A stretch of 64,000 nt of DNA from Seonamhaeicola algicola (GCF_007997385.1 NZ_VOSC01000030.1:248838-312837), one strand, 5' to 3'; positions 17,128-27,470 are shown, counted from the stretch's first letter. Translations and numbers: made by a program. The notes: generated by a model not told the origin, from the sequence alone.

Positions 17128-18147
17128 TTAAGCTGCTAAACTATTAGAATAGGCTACAATAATAATACCTACAACCATACAAGTTAAGCCTATGTATAAA
17201 AAGTTTTTAGCTTTAGCTGATGCTTTAACCCACTCTTTAGTAATTAAACCACTTACAATAGCAGTAACAACACAGGCTGTATTAAATATTGCATACCCAA
17301 TACTACCACCTAACTCACCTAATTTAAAGGCTGCATATGCAAAAACTACTGATGCTGCAAAGTTAAAAATCCCCATTATGGTGGTTAATAATAAGTTTTT
17401 ACCCAAATGCGGTGTTTTAAATTTACCCCACAACTTTTTTGCTGTTAATTGTTGTGCAAAATATATAGCTATAGCAACACCACCAGCCATGTAAATAACA
17501 TACATAACAGCAATAGCACTTTTCCAAGAAGGATTGCCTTGTGCTTGAGAAGCCTTATCTATAATTTCTGCTCCGTAAGAATTTGCAAAACTGAAGCCAG
17601 TTGCTAATAACCCCCCAACTACTGCAATTAAAATACCTGTTATTATAGAGCCGCTTTTCTTTTCTTCATTGTTTGTATTACCTGCTTCATCTTTTTGACG
17701 AATAATACCAGCTCTACCGTTTGCCATAACACCTACCAGTACCACTAACAAACCAGCCAAAATTGTTAAAAATATATTAGTTGCGGGTACACCATTTACA
17801 AAAAATGGTATTAATGAGCCTACCAAAATAATGGTACCTATAAATATTGAAAACCCTAATGACAACCCTATGTAGTTAATGGCTTTTCCCCACATCATTG
17901 CACCTATACCCCATGCTACACTTGATACAACCATACCAATTAACACATCAGAAGGAATAGCTGCTAAAATATCTGTAAAACCATCAATTAATAAAAAGGC
18001 AGCTACATTAGGTACCACAAAAGTATTTATGGCAAAGAACATACTCCATGTATTTTCAAACTCATAATCTTTGGTAAACTTTTCAGGTAATGCGTATAAA
18101 CCTAGTAATAAGCCTGCTAAAATGGCAAATAAAACACCTGTAATCAT
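17128..18147 (-). CDS. RhaT-like sugar:proton symporter
   Basis: A 339-residue inner-membrane protein with about ten hydrophobic helices, related to the L-rhamnose:proton symporter RhaT of the drug/metabolite transporter group. Supporting motifs are the opening GVLFAILAGLLLGLYALPEK, an internal repeat of helices, and GGSIGYAIFNTACVVTAIVSG near residue 285. It is the last gene of the operon that holds the 3,6-anhydro-L-galactose enzymes, 22 bases after the mutarotase gene and ahead of a terminator. The cargo is therefore more likely a monosaccharide released from the galactan (anhydro-galactose, L-galactose or D-galactose) than rhamnose itself; that is inference from context. Confidence 0.82.
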   Translation of the reverse strand: MITGVLFAILAGLLLGLYALPEKFTKDYEFENTWSMFFAINTFVVPNVAAFLLIDGFTDILAAIPSDVLIGMVVSSVAWGIGAMMWGKAINYIGLSLGFSIFIGTIILVGSLIPFFVNGVPATNIFLTILAGLLVVLVGVMANGRAGIIRQKDEAGNTNNEEKKSGSIITGILIAVVGGLLATGFSFANSYGAEIIDKASQAQGNPSWKSAIAVMYVIYMAGGVAIAIYFAQQLTAKKLWGKFKTPHLGKNLLLTTIMGIFNFAASVVFAYAAFKLGELGGSIGYAIFNTACVVTAIVSGLITKEWVKASAKAKNFLYIGLTCMVVGIIIVAYSNSLAA

Positions 18148-18169
18148 AATAATTAGTATTAGTTAGTAA

Positions 18170-19216
18170 TTAGTTTTTAAACTTAAAAATTGTTGTACTT
18201 GTAAACGTTTCACCTGCCTTGGTTATTGAACCTGGTGAATTTTGAATATTTGGACCGTTTGGATAACGATGCGTTTCACAACAAAAACCTCTATATTTTC
18301 CAAATTGGGTGCCATCTTCTCGTTTTAAATCATTGGATGTATATTTGCCCGTGTAAAGCAACATACTTGGCTCGGTTGAGTATACTTCTAAACTTAAATC
18401 ACCTACCGAATTTGTAATAACTGCCGTTTGAATGAGATTTGCATTTGGATTATCAAACACGTAAAAATGCTCAAAACCATCACCCATAGCTTGATGTACA
18501 TCAGCAATTCGTTTTGGCTGACGCAAATCGTCTGCTTTATTATTAAGTTTTAAAATAACGCCTGTAGCAGCACCAGTTTCGTCAGTTTCTAAACGTTTAT
18601 TAGTATTAACTTGCACTTTGTGGTTTTCTATACTTTCAGAAAATCCGCTTAAATTAAAATACGTGTGATTGGTTAATGATAGTGGCGTATCAGCATCAGG
18701 TGTTGCCTCATAATTTATATGAAGTTCATTAGCATTATTAATACTAAAAACTACAGATACATCAACATTCCCTGGAAATCCTTCTTCTAAATCTTTACTT
18801 TTAAGACGCATTTTTAGTGCAGCAGATGCTCCCTGAATAGTTATAACCTCAGCATCCCATATTTTTTTATCAAAACCAACTGCACCACCATGTAAATTAT
18901 TTGGTCCGCAATTATCAGCTAAACTATATGTTTTATCATTTAGGGTGAATTTTGAATCTTTGATTTGCGAACAATAACGACCAACAGTACAGCCAAAATA
19001 AGGTGCATTATTTTTGTAATCTTCAGAAAAATAACCGCTTAAAGCATCAAAACCGCAGGCAACTTCTCTTAACTCACCATCAACTGGTACTTTTAAAGAT
19101 GTTATGGTAGCACCGTAGTTAGTAATTTTTACTGCCATTCCATTATCATTTGATAAGGTAAACTGTTGTATATCTACATCGTTGTAGTTTCCAAAAGAAG
19201 TTTTAGTTACACTCAT
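18170..19216 (-). CDS. galM: Aldose 1-epimerase (mutarotase)
   Basis: A 348-residue GalM family protein interconverting alpha and beta anomers of galactose or a related aldose. Typical motifs are NYGATITSLKVP, the NNLHGG stretch with its histidine, LTNHTYFNLSG with the second active-site histidine, and a C-terminal CCETHRYPNGPN-type segment with the catalytic-region Glu. No signal peptide is seen, so it should be cytoplasmic. It lies between the cycloisomerase and the RhaT-like carrier, with gaps of about 20 bases, and probably conditions the imported sugar for the dehydrogenases of the same operon. Confidence 0.92.
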   Translation of the reverse strand: MSVTKTSFGNYNDVDIQQFTLSNDNGMAVKITNYGATITSLKVPVDGELREVACGFDALSGYFSEDYKNNAPYFGCTVGRYCSQIKDSKFTLNDKTYSLADNCGPNNLHGGAVGFDKKIWDAEVITIQGASAALKMRLKSKDLEEGFPGNVDVSVVFSINNANELHINYEATPDADTPLSLTNHTYFNLSGFSESIENHKVQVNTNKRLETDETGAATGVILKLNNKADDLRQPKRIADVHQAMGDGFEHFYVFDNPNANLIQTAVITNSVGDLSLEVYSTEPSMLLYTGKYTSNDLKREDGTQFGKYRGFCCETHRYPNGPNIQNSPGSITKAGETFTSTTIFKFKN

Positions 19217-19236
19217 ATGTCTTATTTAGTTTTGTT

Positions 19237-20328
19237 TTATTTTTTTTCGAAGGGTGCTAACTTTTCCCAATTAAAAATCACCCCAACACCAGGATAATCT
19301 GGCGCTACAGCTCTGTGGTTTTCAACCACTAGTGGTCTGGTTGTATACTCATCAATAGGGAAACTGTGTACTTCTAACCAACCAGAATTTGGTTGTGCTG
19401 ACACCAAACTTACATGAAGCTCTTGCATACCATGTGAGCATGCAGGAATACCATGTTTATTAGCTAATCTTGCTGCTGCTAACCATCCTGTTACACCACC
19501 ACAATTAGAAGCATCGGGTTGTACAAATGATAGTTTAGCTTGTTCCATAGCGTACTCAAACTCATGAATTGTGTGTAGGTTTTCGCCCATAGCTAATGGA
19601 AAACCAGTTCTGTCTACAATTTCTCCAAAACCTTTATAATTATCAGGAATGATAGGCTCTTCAAACCAAGTAATATTGTACTGTTTAAAACCTTCAATAG
19701 CTTTAATAGCTTTTTCAACATCCATGGAGTAATTAGCATCAACCATAAAAGTTACATCAGGCCCAATAAATTCTCTTACTGCTTTAATTCGCTCTAAATC
19801 TTCTTCTAAATTATCTCTACCTATTTTTATTTTTACAGCTTTGTAACCTCTATCTAGGTAGTTTTGCATGTTGCGTAAAAGCTTTTCTATAGGAAACATT
19901 AAATCTATACCACCACAATAGGCTTTACAGGTATTATTTACGCCTCCTGCCATTTTCCATAATGGTTGGTTTGCTTTTTTGCATTTAATATCCCAAAGTG
20001 CAATATCTACTGCTGAAATTGCAAATGATGCAATACCACCACGACCAACATAATGAATGTGCCACTCTAAAAAATCATAAATACCATCTATATCTGTTCC
20101 GTCTTTACCTACTAACACATCAAAATCATAATCAATCATGGCTTTAATGGCTCTACCGCCTTTGCCTCCTGTGTAGGTATAACCTGTGCCTTCGCTACCA
20201 TCTTCTAAAGTAATAGTAACAGTAACTAACTCAAAATGATAATGATCTCCGTGTTTAGCATCAGACATTACTTCTGGTAAAGGCACCTCAAATAAACGTG
20301 CTTGTACTTTTGAAATTTTTGTACTCAT
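19237..20328 (-). CDS. 3,6-anhydro-L-galactonate cycloisomerase
   Basis: A 363-residue enolase-superfamily enzyme. It closely resembles, from memory, the Vibrio cycloisomerase that opens 3,6-anhydro-L-galactonate to 2-keto-3-deoxy-galactonate, through segments such as [40 protein letters not shown] and [14 protein letters not shown]. Active-site residues fit K166/K168 (KIK), metal ligands D197 (DAN), E223 (EEP) and E249 (GEN), then D272 and H299. It is cytoplasmic. It stands with the predicted anhydro-galactose dehydrogenase two genes upstream, and only 3 bases separate it from the GH3 gene. This is the most specific marker that the operon serves agar or porphyran breakdown. Confidence 0.88.
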   Translation of the reverse strand: MSTKISKVQARLFEVPLPEVMSDAKHGDHYHFELVTVTITLEDGSEGTGYTYTGGKGGRAIKAMIDYDFDVLVGKDGTDIDGIYDFLEWHIHYVGRGGIASFAISAVDIALWDIKCKKANQPLWKMAGGVNNTCKAYCGGIDLMFPIEKLLRNMQNYLDRGYKAVKIKIGRDNLEEDLERIKAVREFIGPDVTFMVDANYSMDVEKAIKAIEGFKQYNITWFEEPIIPDNYKGFGEIVDRTGFPLAMGENLHTIHEFEYAMEQAKLSFVQPDASNCGGVTGWLAAARLANKHGIPACSHGMQELHVSLVSAQPNSGWLEVHSFPIDEYTTRPLVVENHRAVAPDYPGVGVIFNWEKLAPFEKK

Positions 20329-20331
20329 TTT

Positions 20332-22524
20332 TTATTTTAATATTATTGGAAGCTCTACAGGGGTAGCTGCTCCTAAATCTTTACTTCTTTTACTTGGTAA
20401 GGCATTACTAATAATAATTTTGTAATTGCCTTTTATCCATTCTTTTTCGCCGTTTAAGTTGGTTTGTAAAAAGCTTTTATTAGAAATTATAAAACTTATT
20501 GTTTGCTTTTCTCTTGGTTTTAAAGCTACTCTTTTAAATGCTTTTAAAGCATAAAAAGGCAAATAACCTTTTGTGTCTTCAGGAACCAAGTATACTTGTA
20601 CAACATCTTCTAAATTCAAATTACTTTTATTTGTAATATCTACAGCCACCTCAAAGGCTTCTTTATTTTTCTTTAGTTTATTGGAATTAAAAACAGCGTT
20701 TTCTAAATATGTTTCTCCATAACTTAACCCAAAACCAAACGGATACATTGGCTCTTTTACCATATATTTATACGTTCTGCCTTTCATACTGTAATCATCA
20801 AAAGGAGGTAATTGATTTACATTTTTTGGAAACGTTACAGGTAAATGACCAGATGGAGCAACATCACCAAACAATACATCGGCTACGGCATTACCGCCTT
20901 GTTCTCCTGGATACCACATTAAAACAATAGCGTCAACCAAAGGCTCAACTTCTTCTAGAGAAACCGCACTACCTGTTCCTATTACTAAAATTAATGGCCC
21001 TTTTTTCTTTTCGCTTATTTCTTTTATGTAGTCTATTTGACTTTTAGGTAGTTGTAAATGTGTTCTATCTCCTTTTGTTTCTGAAGCAATAGCATCAACC
21101 TCTTCGCCTTCAATTTCATTAGATATACCAGCCACTAATATGGTAGCTTCAACTTCTTTAGCAACATTTGGCGCCCAATTTTTAGGGTTTAAATTTGAAG
21201 TAAAAGGCAGTACACCTTGCCTGTAATTTAATGACGTACCCAATGAAACTTTTTCTGTAACACCCTCTAAAACTGTTACTAAATTTGATGACATGCCGTA
21301 ATAATTAGCCATTAAAATATTTGTAGAAGACGAAAACGCTCCAGTAACATATAATGACTTAATATCTTTTTTTAGAGGAAGTACATTGTTTTTATTTTTA
21401 AGAAGCACAATGGATTGCTGCGCTACTTTTCTTGCTAAATCTTTATGTTTTTGAGAGTTAATAACCTCGGTTCCTAAACTGTTGTATGGATTACTTTCAG
21501 TTTTATCAAAAAAACCAAGTTTAAATCGTGTTAAATACAATTGTTTTAAACGTTTATTAATTAGCTCTTCTTTAATTAACCCTTTATCTACAGCTTTTTT
21601 TAATCCAGCTTTGTAAACCCAGCCACAATTTAAATTAACACCTGCTAACATTGCTAAAGCTGATGCTTCTTCGGCTGTTTTTGCTTTGTTATGGCCTTTT
21701 AAAATGTCACCTAGGGCACCACAATCTGATACTATATAACCGTTAAAACCCCATTCTTTTTTAAGAATTTGATCCATTAAAAACATACTTGATGTTGCTG
21801 GCTCTCCGTAAACAGCATTATATGCCCCCATGACTCCTTCAACTTTAGCCTCTTTTACCAAAGCCTCAAAAGCAGGAAAATAGGTTTCATATAAATCTAA
21901 CTTTGAGGGAACAGCATTAAAGCTATGTCGTAATTCTTCAGGACCAGAATGTACCGCAAAATGCTTAGCACAAGCTGCAGCTTTTAAGTATTTAGTATGA
22001 TCTCCTTGAATACCTTGAACATAGGCTACACCTATTTTAGACATTAAATAAGGGTCTTCTCCATATGTTTCTTGCCCGCGCCCCCAACGAGGGTCTCTAA
22101 ACAAATTTACATTAGGAGACCAAAAAGTTAAACCTGCATATTTACCTCTATTATTTATTGCTAATGATACCTGAAATTTAGCTCTGGCTTCATCTGTTAT
22201 AGCAGATGCCACTTCTTTAATTAAATCAGGATTGAAGGTTGCTCCCATTGCAATACCTTGAGGAAAAATAGTAGCCTTACCGTTTCTAGCTACACCATGC
22301 AAAGATTCGTTCCACCAATCGTATTCTGGTACGCCCAAGCGTTTAATTGCTGGTGAGCTTGATGTAAACTGACTACACTTTTCTTCAAGCGTCATGGCTT
22401 GTATTAATAAATCTGCACGCGTTTCAAAAGCTATAGATTCATCAAACCACTTAAATTCACCTTGGGCTTGTAAGCCCATAAGTGAATTCAAAAAAAGTAT
22501 AAATAAGATACTGTAATTTCTCAT
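20332..22524 (-). CDS. GH3 family exo-beta-glycosidase
   Basis: A 730-residue GH3 enzyme with a signal peptide ending near residue 20 (GLQAQ). It has an N-terminal barrel (DWWNESLHGVAR near 69, AAACAKHFAVHSGPE near 183), the nucleophile D267 in YIVSDCGA, a second alpha/beta domain, and a C-terminal fibronectin III-like domain (about 610-720). The WWNESLHGVAR form is usual in the xylosidase-like branch of GH3. In this operon it should cut non-reducing beta-linked galactose or another residue from galactan oligosaccharides in the periplasm; the substrate cannot be fixed from sequence. Neighbours are the cycloisomerase and the anhydro-galactose dehydrogenase, with tight spacing. Confidence 0.9.
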   Translation of the reverse strand: MRNYSILFILFLNSLMGLQAQGEFKWFDESIAFETRADLLIQAMTLEEKCSQFTSSSPAIKRLGVPEYDWWNESLHGVARNGKATIFPQGIAMGATFNPDLIKEVASAITDEARAKFQVSLAINNRGKYAGLTFWSPNVNLFRDPRWGRGQETYGEDPYLMSKIGVAYVQGIQGDHTKYLKAAACAKHFAVHSGPEELRHSFNAVPSKLDLYETYFPAFEALVKEAKVEGVMGAYNAVYGEPATSSMFLMDQILKKEWGFNGYIVSDCGALGDILKGHNKAKTAEEASALAMLAGVNLNCGWVYKAGLKKAVDKGLIKEELINKRLKQLYLTRFKLGFFDKTESNPYNSLGTEVINSQKHKDLARKVAQQSIVLLKNKNNVLPLKKDIKSLYVTGAFSSSTNILMANYYGMSSNLVTVLEGVTEKVSLGTSLNYRQGVLPFTSNLNPKNWAPNVAKEVEATILVAGISNEIEGEEVDAIASETKGDRTHLQLPKSQIDYIKEISEKKKGPLILVIGTGSAVSLEEVEPLVDAIVLMWYPGEQGGNAVADVLFGDVAPSGHLPVTFPKNVNQLPPFDDYSMKGRTYKYMVKEPMYPFGFGLSYGETYLENAVFNSNKLKKNKEAFEVAVDITNKSNLNLEDVVQVYLVPEDTKGYLPFYALKAFKRVALKPREKQTISFIISNKSFLQTNLNGEKEWIKGNYKIIISNALPSKRSKDLGAATPVELPIILK

Positions 22525-22545
22525 TTATAAGTAAAGCAAACTAAA

Positions 22546-24000
22546 TTAAACTGTGTGTTTTATGTAAAATGTTTTCTTTTCTAAATATTGTTCAAAACCA
22601 TATTTTCCATCTTCACCACCTGAACCAGATAATTTATAGCCGTTATGGAACCCTTGGTGTTGCTCTCCATGACCACGGTTTACGTATATTTCGCCATATT
22701 CTAATTCATCATTACATTTCATAATGGTATTCATATCATTGGTAAATACCATGGCTGCTAATCCGTATTCACAATCATTAGCATATCCAATAACCTCATC
22801 AAACGTTTTAAATTTTAATACAGGCAAAATTGGTCCGAATGATTCTTCATGAACAATAGTCATATTTTGTGTTACATTGGTTAAAACCGTTGGTTCAAAC
22901 CAGTAACCTTTTTCAAATTCTTTTCCTTCTGGTTTTTTACCTCCAGCAGCAATAGTAGCACCTTCTTTTACTGATACCTCTACTAAATGTTCCATATGCT
23001 TTAATTCTGAAGCATTTACTTTTGGGCCCATATCAGTTTCTTCTAGCATTGGATCTCCAACTTTTATTTGAGCCACTTTAGCTAAGAATTTCTCCATGAA
23101 TACATCGTAAATATCTTCGTGAATATACATACGCTCATTACATGTACAAACTTGTCCACAGTTATCAAAACGAGAATGCAATGCTGCATCTACGGCTGCA
23201 TCAATATTAGCATCGGCAAATGCAATAAATGGTGCTTTACCTCCTAATTCTAACTGTACATGTGTTAAATTATTAGCTGCAGCACGAGCAATAGATTGCC
23301 CTACGGGTGTAGAGCCCGTCATGGTTATCATTTTAGTTATTGGGCTTTCAACAAGTGCATTACCCATGGCTCGTCCTGGGCCTGTAAGTATGTTAATAAC
23401 ACCTTTTGGAATGCCTACTTTATTTGCTAAATCTCCTAACTCTAGTGTTGCTATTGGCGTTTCGGAAGTAGGTTTTATTACAATTGAATTACCGGCTACT
23501 AATGCTGGCCCTAATTTACGACCTGCTAGTGCTAATGGGAAATTCCAAGCTGTAATTGCCACAACAACACCCTTTGGTATTTTTTGAATCCAGATTTGTT
23601 CGTTTGGATTATCAGAAGGAATGATATCGCCTTCAATTCTACGCGCTCCTTCGGCAGCATATCTAATAAACGATGCTGTAACTTGCACTTCAAAACGTGC
23701 AACTTTTAAAAGTTTACCTTGCTCTTTTGTTAATAATACAGCTAAACGCTCATTGTTGGCATCTATTTCATCTGCTAAAGCATACATATAATCTGCTCTG
23801 GTACGTGCAGGTAATTTTTTCCATTCTTTTTGAGCTGCTTCGGCTGCTTTTAAGGCTTCAATAGCCTCTTCAGCTGTACCATTTTGCACTTTAGCCACTA
23901 CTTCTTCAGTAGAAGGACTTATAATATCAATAGTTTCTCCAGATGCAGAGGTTTTCCACTCTCCGTTTATAAACAACTGGTATTCTTTAACTTGCCCCAT
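22546..24000 (-). CDS. 3,6-anhydro-L-galactose dehydrogenase (aldehyde dehydrogenase family)
   Basis: A 484-residue aldehyde dehydrogenase that should oxidise 3,6-anhydro-L-galactose to the acid with NAD(P)+. The catalytic cysteine is C285 in NCGQVCTCNE and the general base E251 in QLELGGKAP; the NAD-binding loop TMTGSTPVG is present. The C-terminal region GEQHQGFHNGYKLSG...GEDGKYGFEQYLEKK matches what I recall of the Vibrio anhydro-galactose enzyme. The relative AldA (lactaldehyde dehydrogenase) is the main alternative. The frame extends to 24072, but that would overlap the sulfatase gene; the ATG at 24000 (MGQVKEY) fits the family N-terminus and leaves a 13-base gap. The pairing with the cycloisomerase strengthens the call. 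Confidence 0.88.
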   Translation of the reverse strand: MGQVKEYQLFINGEWKTSASGETIDIISPSTEEVVAKVQNGTAEEAIEALKAAEAAQKEWKKLPARTRADYMYALADEIDANNERLAVLLTKEQGKLLKVARFEVQVTASFIRYAAEGARRIEGDIIPSDNPNEQIWIQKIPKGVVVAITAWNFPLALAGRKLGPALVAGNSIVIKPTSETPIATLELGDLANKVGIPKGVINILTGPGRAMGNALVESPITKMITMTGSTPVGQSIARAAANNLTHVQLELGGKAPFIAFADANIDAAVDAALHSRFDNCGQVCTCNERMYIHEDIYDVFMEKFLAKVAQIKVGDPMLEETDMGPKVNASELKHMEHLVEVSVKEGATIAAGGKKPEGKEFEKGYWFEPTVLTNVTQNMTIVHEESFGPILPVLKFKTFDEVIGYANDCEYGLAAMVFTNDMNTIMKCNDELEYGEIYVNRGHGEQHQGFHNGYKLSGSGGEDGKYGFEQYLEKKTFYIKHTV

Positions 24001-24013
24001 AATATTTAGTAAT

Positions 24014-25438
24014 TTATTTTTTAATTTTTGGTTTTCTATGATTATCCATTCTTTCAGCTGCCTTTCCTTCATAAAGGCGTTTTAGTTGCCAAAGTGGTCT
24101 ATCTAAAGTGAGTTCCCACTCAAATAGTTTTTTATATAACTCTCGGACTAATTCTGGTTTTTCTGATGCTAAATCGTTTACTTCAGAAATATCTTCTTCT
24201 ATATTATAAAGTTCAGCAGGCCTATCTGGAAAGCGAATTAATTTCCATTCATTATGACGAACGGCTGCTCTGTTTTCTTTTTTCCAAAAGAGCGTTTTGT
24301 GTGGTTTTTCATTTATTTCTCCTTTTACAAATGGTAGTAAATCAACACCATCTAACCCATCAATTTGTGAAGCATTACCTCCTGCTACATTTACAAATGT
24401 TGGCAATAAATCTAAAGTAGAAACTGGGTTATTATATATTGTATTGGGCGTTAACACACCTTGCCAAGACATTAAAAAAGGCACACGAATACCGCCTTCT
24501 AAATGATTTGCTTTTGTACCACTTAACGGGTGATTAGATGAATGATTGGTATCTGAAGGGCCTCCGTTATCATTTGAAAAAACTATTAAGGTATTTTTAC
24601 TTAGCCCAAGTTCTTTTATTTTATTGAGTACACGCCCAATAGCCCTATCCATACCAATAGTCATGGCTGCTAAAGTTCTGCGCCTGCCTGTTAAATGCGT
24701 TGGAACTTTTTCTAAATCATCTTTACGGGCTTCCATAGGCGTATGTACTGCATTGAATGACAAATAAGCAAAAAATGGGCGCTCTTTATTGCGTTCAATA
24801 AACGCCACTGTTTCATCTGCTAAAATATCTGTCATGTACTTTTCTGGTTGTTCATTGTATTTACCAAATCCGTACTCTAGGTATTTTTCTATTTCACCTG
24901 ATGGGTCTTCGTCATTATAAGCCCAATAGCTTCTAGCACCACTTCTAAAACCTACAAATTCATCAAACCCTCTTTTTAAAGGATGAAATTCATCGGCATG
25001 TCCCATATGCCATTTACCAAAAACAGCTGTTTTATAACCTAACTTTTTAAGGTAATCTGCTACCGTAACTTGATTTAAAGGCAATCCCATTTTATCACCT
25101 AAATAGCGTGATGAACTGCTCATATACCCTTTTACATTGTTTTCTTCAAACCCAAATTTCTGCTGATATTTACCAGTTAATAATCCTGCTCGTGAGGGAC
25201 CACAAACAGCTGCAGACACGTATGCTTGGGTAAACTTTACCCCTGTTTTTGCTAAAGCATCTAAATTGGGAGTGCTAAAATCTTTGCTTCCTTGAAATCC
25301 GAAATCAGCGTATCCTGCATCATCAGAAAAAATGAACAGAATATTAGGCTTTTGTGCCACTACTTTTTGGTGACTACAAGATGTAATCACCAAAAGTAAT
25401 AAGCATAGTTTAGTAAAGTTTAGTTTTGAAATAGTCAT
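24014..25438 (-). CDS. Family S1 sulfatase, lipoprotein
   Basis: A 474-residue type I sulfatase with a lipoprotein signal (LVITSC). The formylglycine site is canonical, C79-G-P-S-R83, followed by AGLLTGKYQ. The metal site begins [20 protein letters not shown] is near residue 141, and FSNDNGGP is near 290. It should remove sulfate from oligosaccharides in the periplasm, in this context galactose or anhydro-galactose sulfate of agar or porphyran. It lies between the KduD-like reductase and the anhydro-galactose dehydrogenase in the same operon. A sulfatase-maturing enzyme, needed to convert the cysteine, is not in the window. Confidence 0.93.
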   Translation of the reverse strand: MTISKLNFTKLCLLLLVITSCSHQKVVAQKPNILFIFSDDAGYADFGFQGSKDFSTPNLDALAKTGVKFTQAYVSAAVCGPSRAGLLTGKYQQKFGFEENNVKGYMSSSSRYLGDKMGLPLNQVTVADYLKKLGYKTAVFGKWHMGHADEFHPLKRGFDEFVGFRSGARSYWAYNDEDPSGEIEKYLEYGFGKYNEQPEKYMTDILADETVAFIERNKERPFFAYLSFNAVHTPMEARKDDLEKVPTHLTGRRRTLAAMTIGMDRAIGRVLNKIKELGLSKNTLIVFSNDNGGPSDTNHSSNHPLSGTKANHLEGGIRVPFLMSWQGVLTPNTIYNNPVSTLDLLPTFVNVAGGNASQIDGLDGVDLLPFVKGEINEKPHKTLFWKKENRAAVRHNEWKLIRFPDRPAELYNIEEDISEVNDLASEKPELVRELYKKLFEWELTLDRPLWQLKRLYEGKAAERMDNHRKPKIKK

Positions 25439-25468
25439 TAATAAAATAATTAATGTTTATGTTAAGTT

Positions 25469-26239
25469 TTATCTACCCATCCAACCACCGTCTACAAGCA
25501 CGATAGCTCCATTCATGTAAGCTGCTGCTTCTGAAGCTAAAAATACGGTTGGGCCTGCAAAATCTTCAGGATTACCCCAACGGCCTGCTGGAATTCTTGA
25601 TAAAATTGACTCTGATCTTACAGGGTCATTTCGTAATGCCTCTGTATTGTCTGTAGAAATATAACCTGGAGCAATAGCATTTACATTTACACCTTTACCT
25701 GCCCACTCATTGGCAAATGCCATAGTTAACTGACCAATAGCACCTTTACTTGCTGCATAACCTGGCACAGTAATTCCACCCTGGAACGTTAATAATGATG
25801 CCGTGAAAATTACCTTTCCGCTACCTCTATTTACCATTTCTTTTCCAATTTCCCTGGTTAATATAAATTGTGCGTTTTGGTTAACCTCAATTACTTTATC
25901 CCACATATCGTCTGGATGATCGGCAGCCGGTGTTCTTAAAATTGTACCCGCATTATTTACTAGAATATCAATTTGAGGATGATCGGCTTTTACCGCCTTA
26001 ATAAACGCATACAATGATTCTCTGTTAGAAAAATCGCACTGATAAGCACTAAATTTTTTACCTCTAGCCTCTACTTCTTTAGACACCTCACTACCTTCTA
26101 ACTCTAATGATGCCGAAACACCAATAATATTGGCTCCTGCTTCTGCTAAACCAATAGCCATTGCCATACCAATACCTCGTTTACACCCTGTTACTAATGC
26201 TGTTTTTCCTTCTACACTAAATTTATTTAAAATACTCAT
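25469..26239 (-). CDS. SDR oxidoreductase, KduD-like
   Basis: A 256-residue short-chain dehydrogenase resembling KduD (2-deoxy-D-gluconate 3-dehydrogenase / 2,5-diketo-3-deoxygluconate reductase). The nucleotide-binding motif is TGCKRGIG (17-24), NNAG is at 95-98, and the catalytic triad is S148, Y161 and K165 (YAASK). C-terminal AAYMNGAIVLVDGGWMGR is typical. KduD makes 2-keto-3-deoxy-gluconate from the product of KduI, and a kduI-like gene is present at 53966 in the other locus. Here it is the second gene of the anhydro-galactose operon, 30 bases before the sulfatase, so it could instead handle an epimer such as 2-keto-3-deoxy-galactonate. Confidence 0.85.
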   Translation of the reverse strand: MSILNKFSVEGKTALVTGCKRGIGMAMAIGLAEAGANIIGVSASLELEGSEVSKEVEARGKKFSAYQCDFSNRESLYAFIKAVKADHPQIDILVNNAGTILRTPAADHPDDMWDKVIEVNQNAQFILTREIGKEMVNRGSGKVIFTASLLTFQGGITVPGYAASKGAIGQLTMAFANEWAGKGVNVNAIAPGYISTDNTEALRNDPVRSESILSRIPAGRWGNPEDFAGPTVFLASEAAAYMNGAIVLVDGGWMGR

Positions 26240-26309
26240 TTTTATATTTTTTTGTTGATGTTAACTATCAATCTGTTTTTTATACACAGACTAACTGCTT
26301 AATAATTTT

Positions 26310-27326
26310 TTAAAGTTGGCAATCCATTAAAACTTTCATGCCATCAGGATTGTTATCTATATTTTCAAACACTTTTTGAATATTAGACAACGGTTGCACA
26401 TCTGTAATCATGTCTTCAAAAGGCAATTCATTTGCTGTTATTAATGCAATTGATTTTTCATAATCTTCTTTTTCATAAACACGTGCACCAATTAACTTTA
26501 ATTCTTTCCAGAAAAACTTAAATAAATTTACAGGTTTTGGCTGCCCATGGATTGCCACCATTACAATTCTACCTCTTATGCCTGCAACCTCTGTCATTAT
26601 ATCTAGTGCTGGTTGAACACCTGCCACTTCAAAAACAACATCGGCTAATCCGCCTTCAGTTTTCCCTTTTACATATTCAACTAAATCAACATCTAAAGGA
26701 CTTACAGCTTCAAGCCCCATAGATTTGGCTTTTGCAATTCTTGTTGGGTTAACCTCAGAAATAATGACCTGGGCACCAACTTCTTTAGCAACCATAGCCA
26801 CCAAAAGACCTATTGGACCACCACCTAAAATAACTGCGGTTTCACCTGCTTTTAAGCCACTTAAACGTACATCGTGCGTAGCTACAGATAATGGTTCAAT
26901 TAAAGCTGCTAATTTTAAATCTGTGTTTTCTTTTAACTTATGAAGCACAAATGCTGGCACATTCCAATATTGTTGCATTGAACCAGGGCTATCAATACCT
27001 ATGAAATTTAACTCTTCGCAAATGTGATTGAAACCCTTGTCTGAAGGTTTAACTTTACGGTCATCTAAAGGACGAACCACAACTTTATCTCCTTCAACAA
27101 AGCCTTCAACACCTTCACCAACAGCATCAATTACACCAGACATTTCATGCCCAATAGTTTGTGGCATTGCCACACGTTTATCCATCATACCGTGGTAGAT
27201 GTGCACATCTGTACCACAAACTCCTGAATAGGCTACTTTAATTCTTACTTCGCCTGCTGCTGGAGTTTCAATTTGCTTTTCTACAACCGAAAAGGTTTTG
27301 TTTCCTTCGTATTGTGTTGCTATCAT
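26310..27326 (-). CDS. Zinc-type alcohol/polyol dehydrogenase (MDR) lacking the structural-zinc cysteines
   Basis: A 338-residue medium-chain dehydrogenase of the sorbitol/L-threonine/L-galactonate dehydrogenase type. Catalytic zinc ligands fit the Cys of GVCGTD, the His-Glu of IGHE and the Glu of ALIEPLSVATH; the NAD fold shows GGGPIGLL. The lobe that normally holds four structural-zinc cysteines reads RPLDDRKVKPSDKGFNHIC and keeps only one, so the structural zinc is probably absent. It is the first gene of the 10 kb operon with the anhydro-galactose enzymes and KduD. It probably oxidises or reduces a sugar acid or sugar alcohol; L-galactonate is one candidate given the L-galactose of porphyran, but this is not shown. 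Confidence 0.83.
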   Translation of the reverse strand: MIATQYEGNKTFSVVEKQIETPAAGEVRIKVAYSGVCGTDVHIYHGMMDKRVAMPQTIGHEMSGVIDAVGEGVEGFVEGDKVVVRPLDDRKVKPSDKGFNHICEELNFIGIDSPGSMQQYWNVPAFVLHKLKENTDLKLAALIEPLSVATHDVRLSGLKAGETAVILGGGPIGLLVAMVAKEVGAQVIISEVNPTRIAKAKSMGLEAVSPLDVDLVEYVKGKTEGGLADVVFEVAGVQPALDIMTEVAGIRGRIVMVAIHGQPKPVNLFKFFWKELKLIGARVYEKEDYEKSIALITANELPFEDMITDVQPLSNIQKVFENIDNNPDGMKVLMDCQL

Positions 27327-27442
27327 TTTAATTTAATTTAACTAATTATTGAAACTTTTAATTTTTACTATTTAACAATATTACTTCTTGTTTTTCATTA
27401 TTACTATGACAAATGATTTTTAAAGCAACATATTTAGTTTTT

Positions 27443-27470
27443 CAAATATAAAAATAAGATTTATATACAA
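27443..27470 (-). promoter_or_regulatory. Predicted promoter of the anhydro-galactose operon
   Basis: On the minus strand, TTG (27468-27470), a 17-base spacer, then TATATTTG (27443-27450), matching the Bacteroidota consensus. It gives a leader of about 110 bases before the start at 27326. The inverted repeat at 27512-27545 is about 40 bases further upstream. Confidence 0.55.

Noticed and set aside
17128-18147. L-rhamnose catabolism (ulvan) inferred from the RhaT-like carrier.
   Set aside because: No rhamnose isomerase, kinase, aldolase or rhamnosidase is present, and the carrier is embedded in the anhydro-galactose operon.
24001-24072. A 24-residue N-terminal extension of the anhydro-galactose dehydrogenase overlapping the sulfatase gene.
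   Set aside because: The extension is unlike the family and overlaps the sulfatase C-terminus; the ATG at 24000 matches the usual start.
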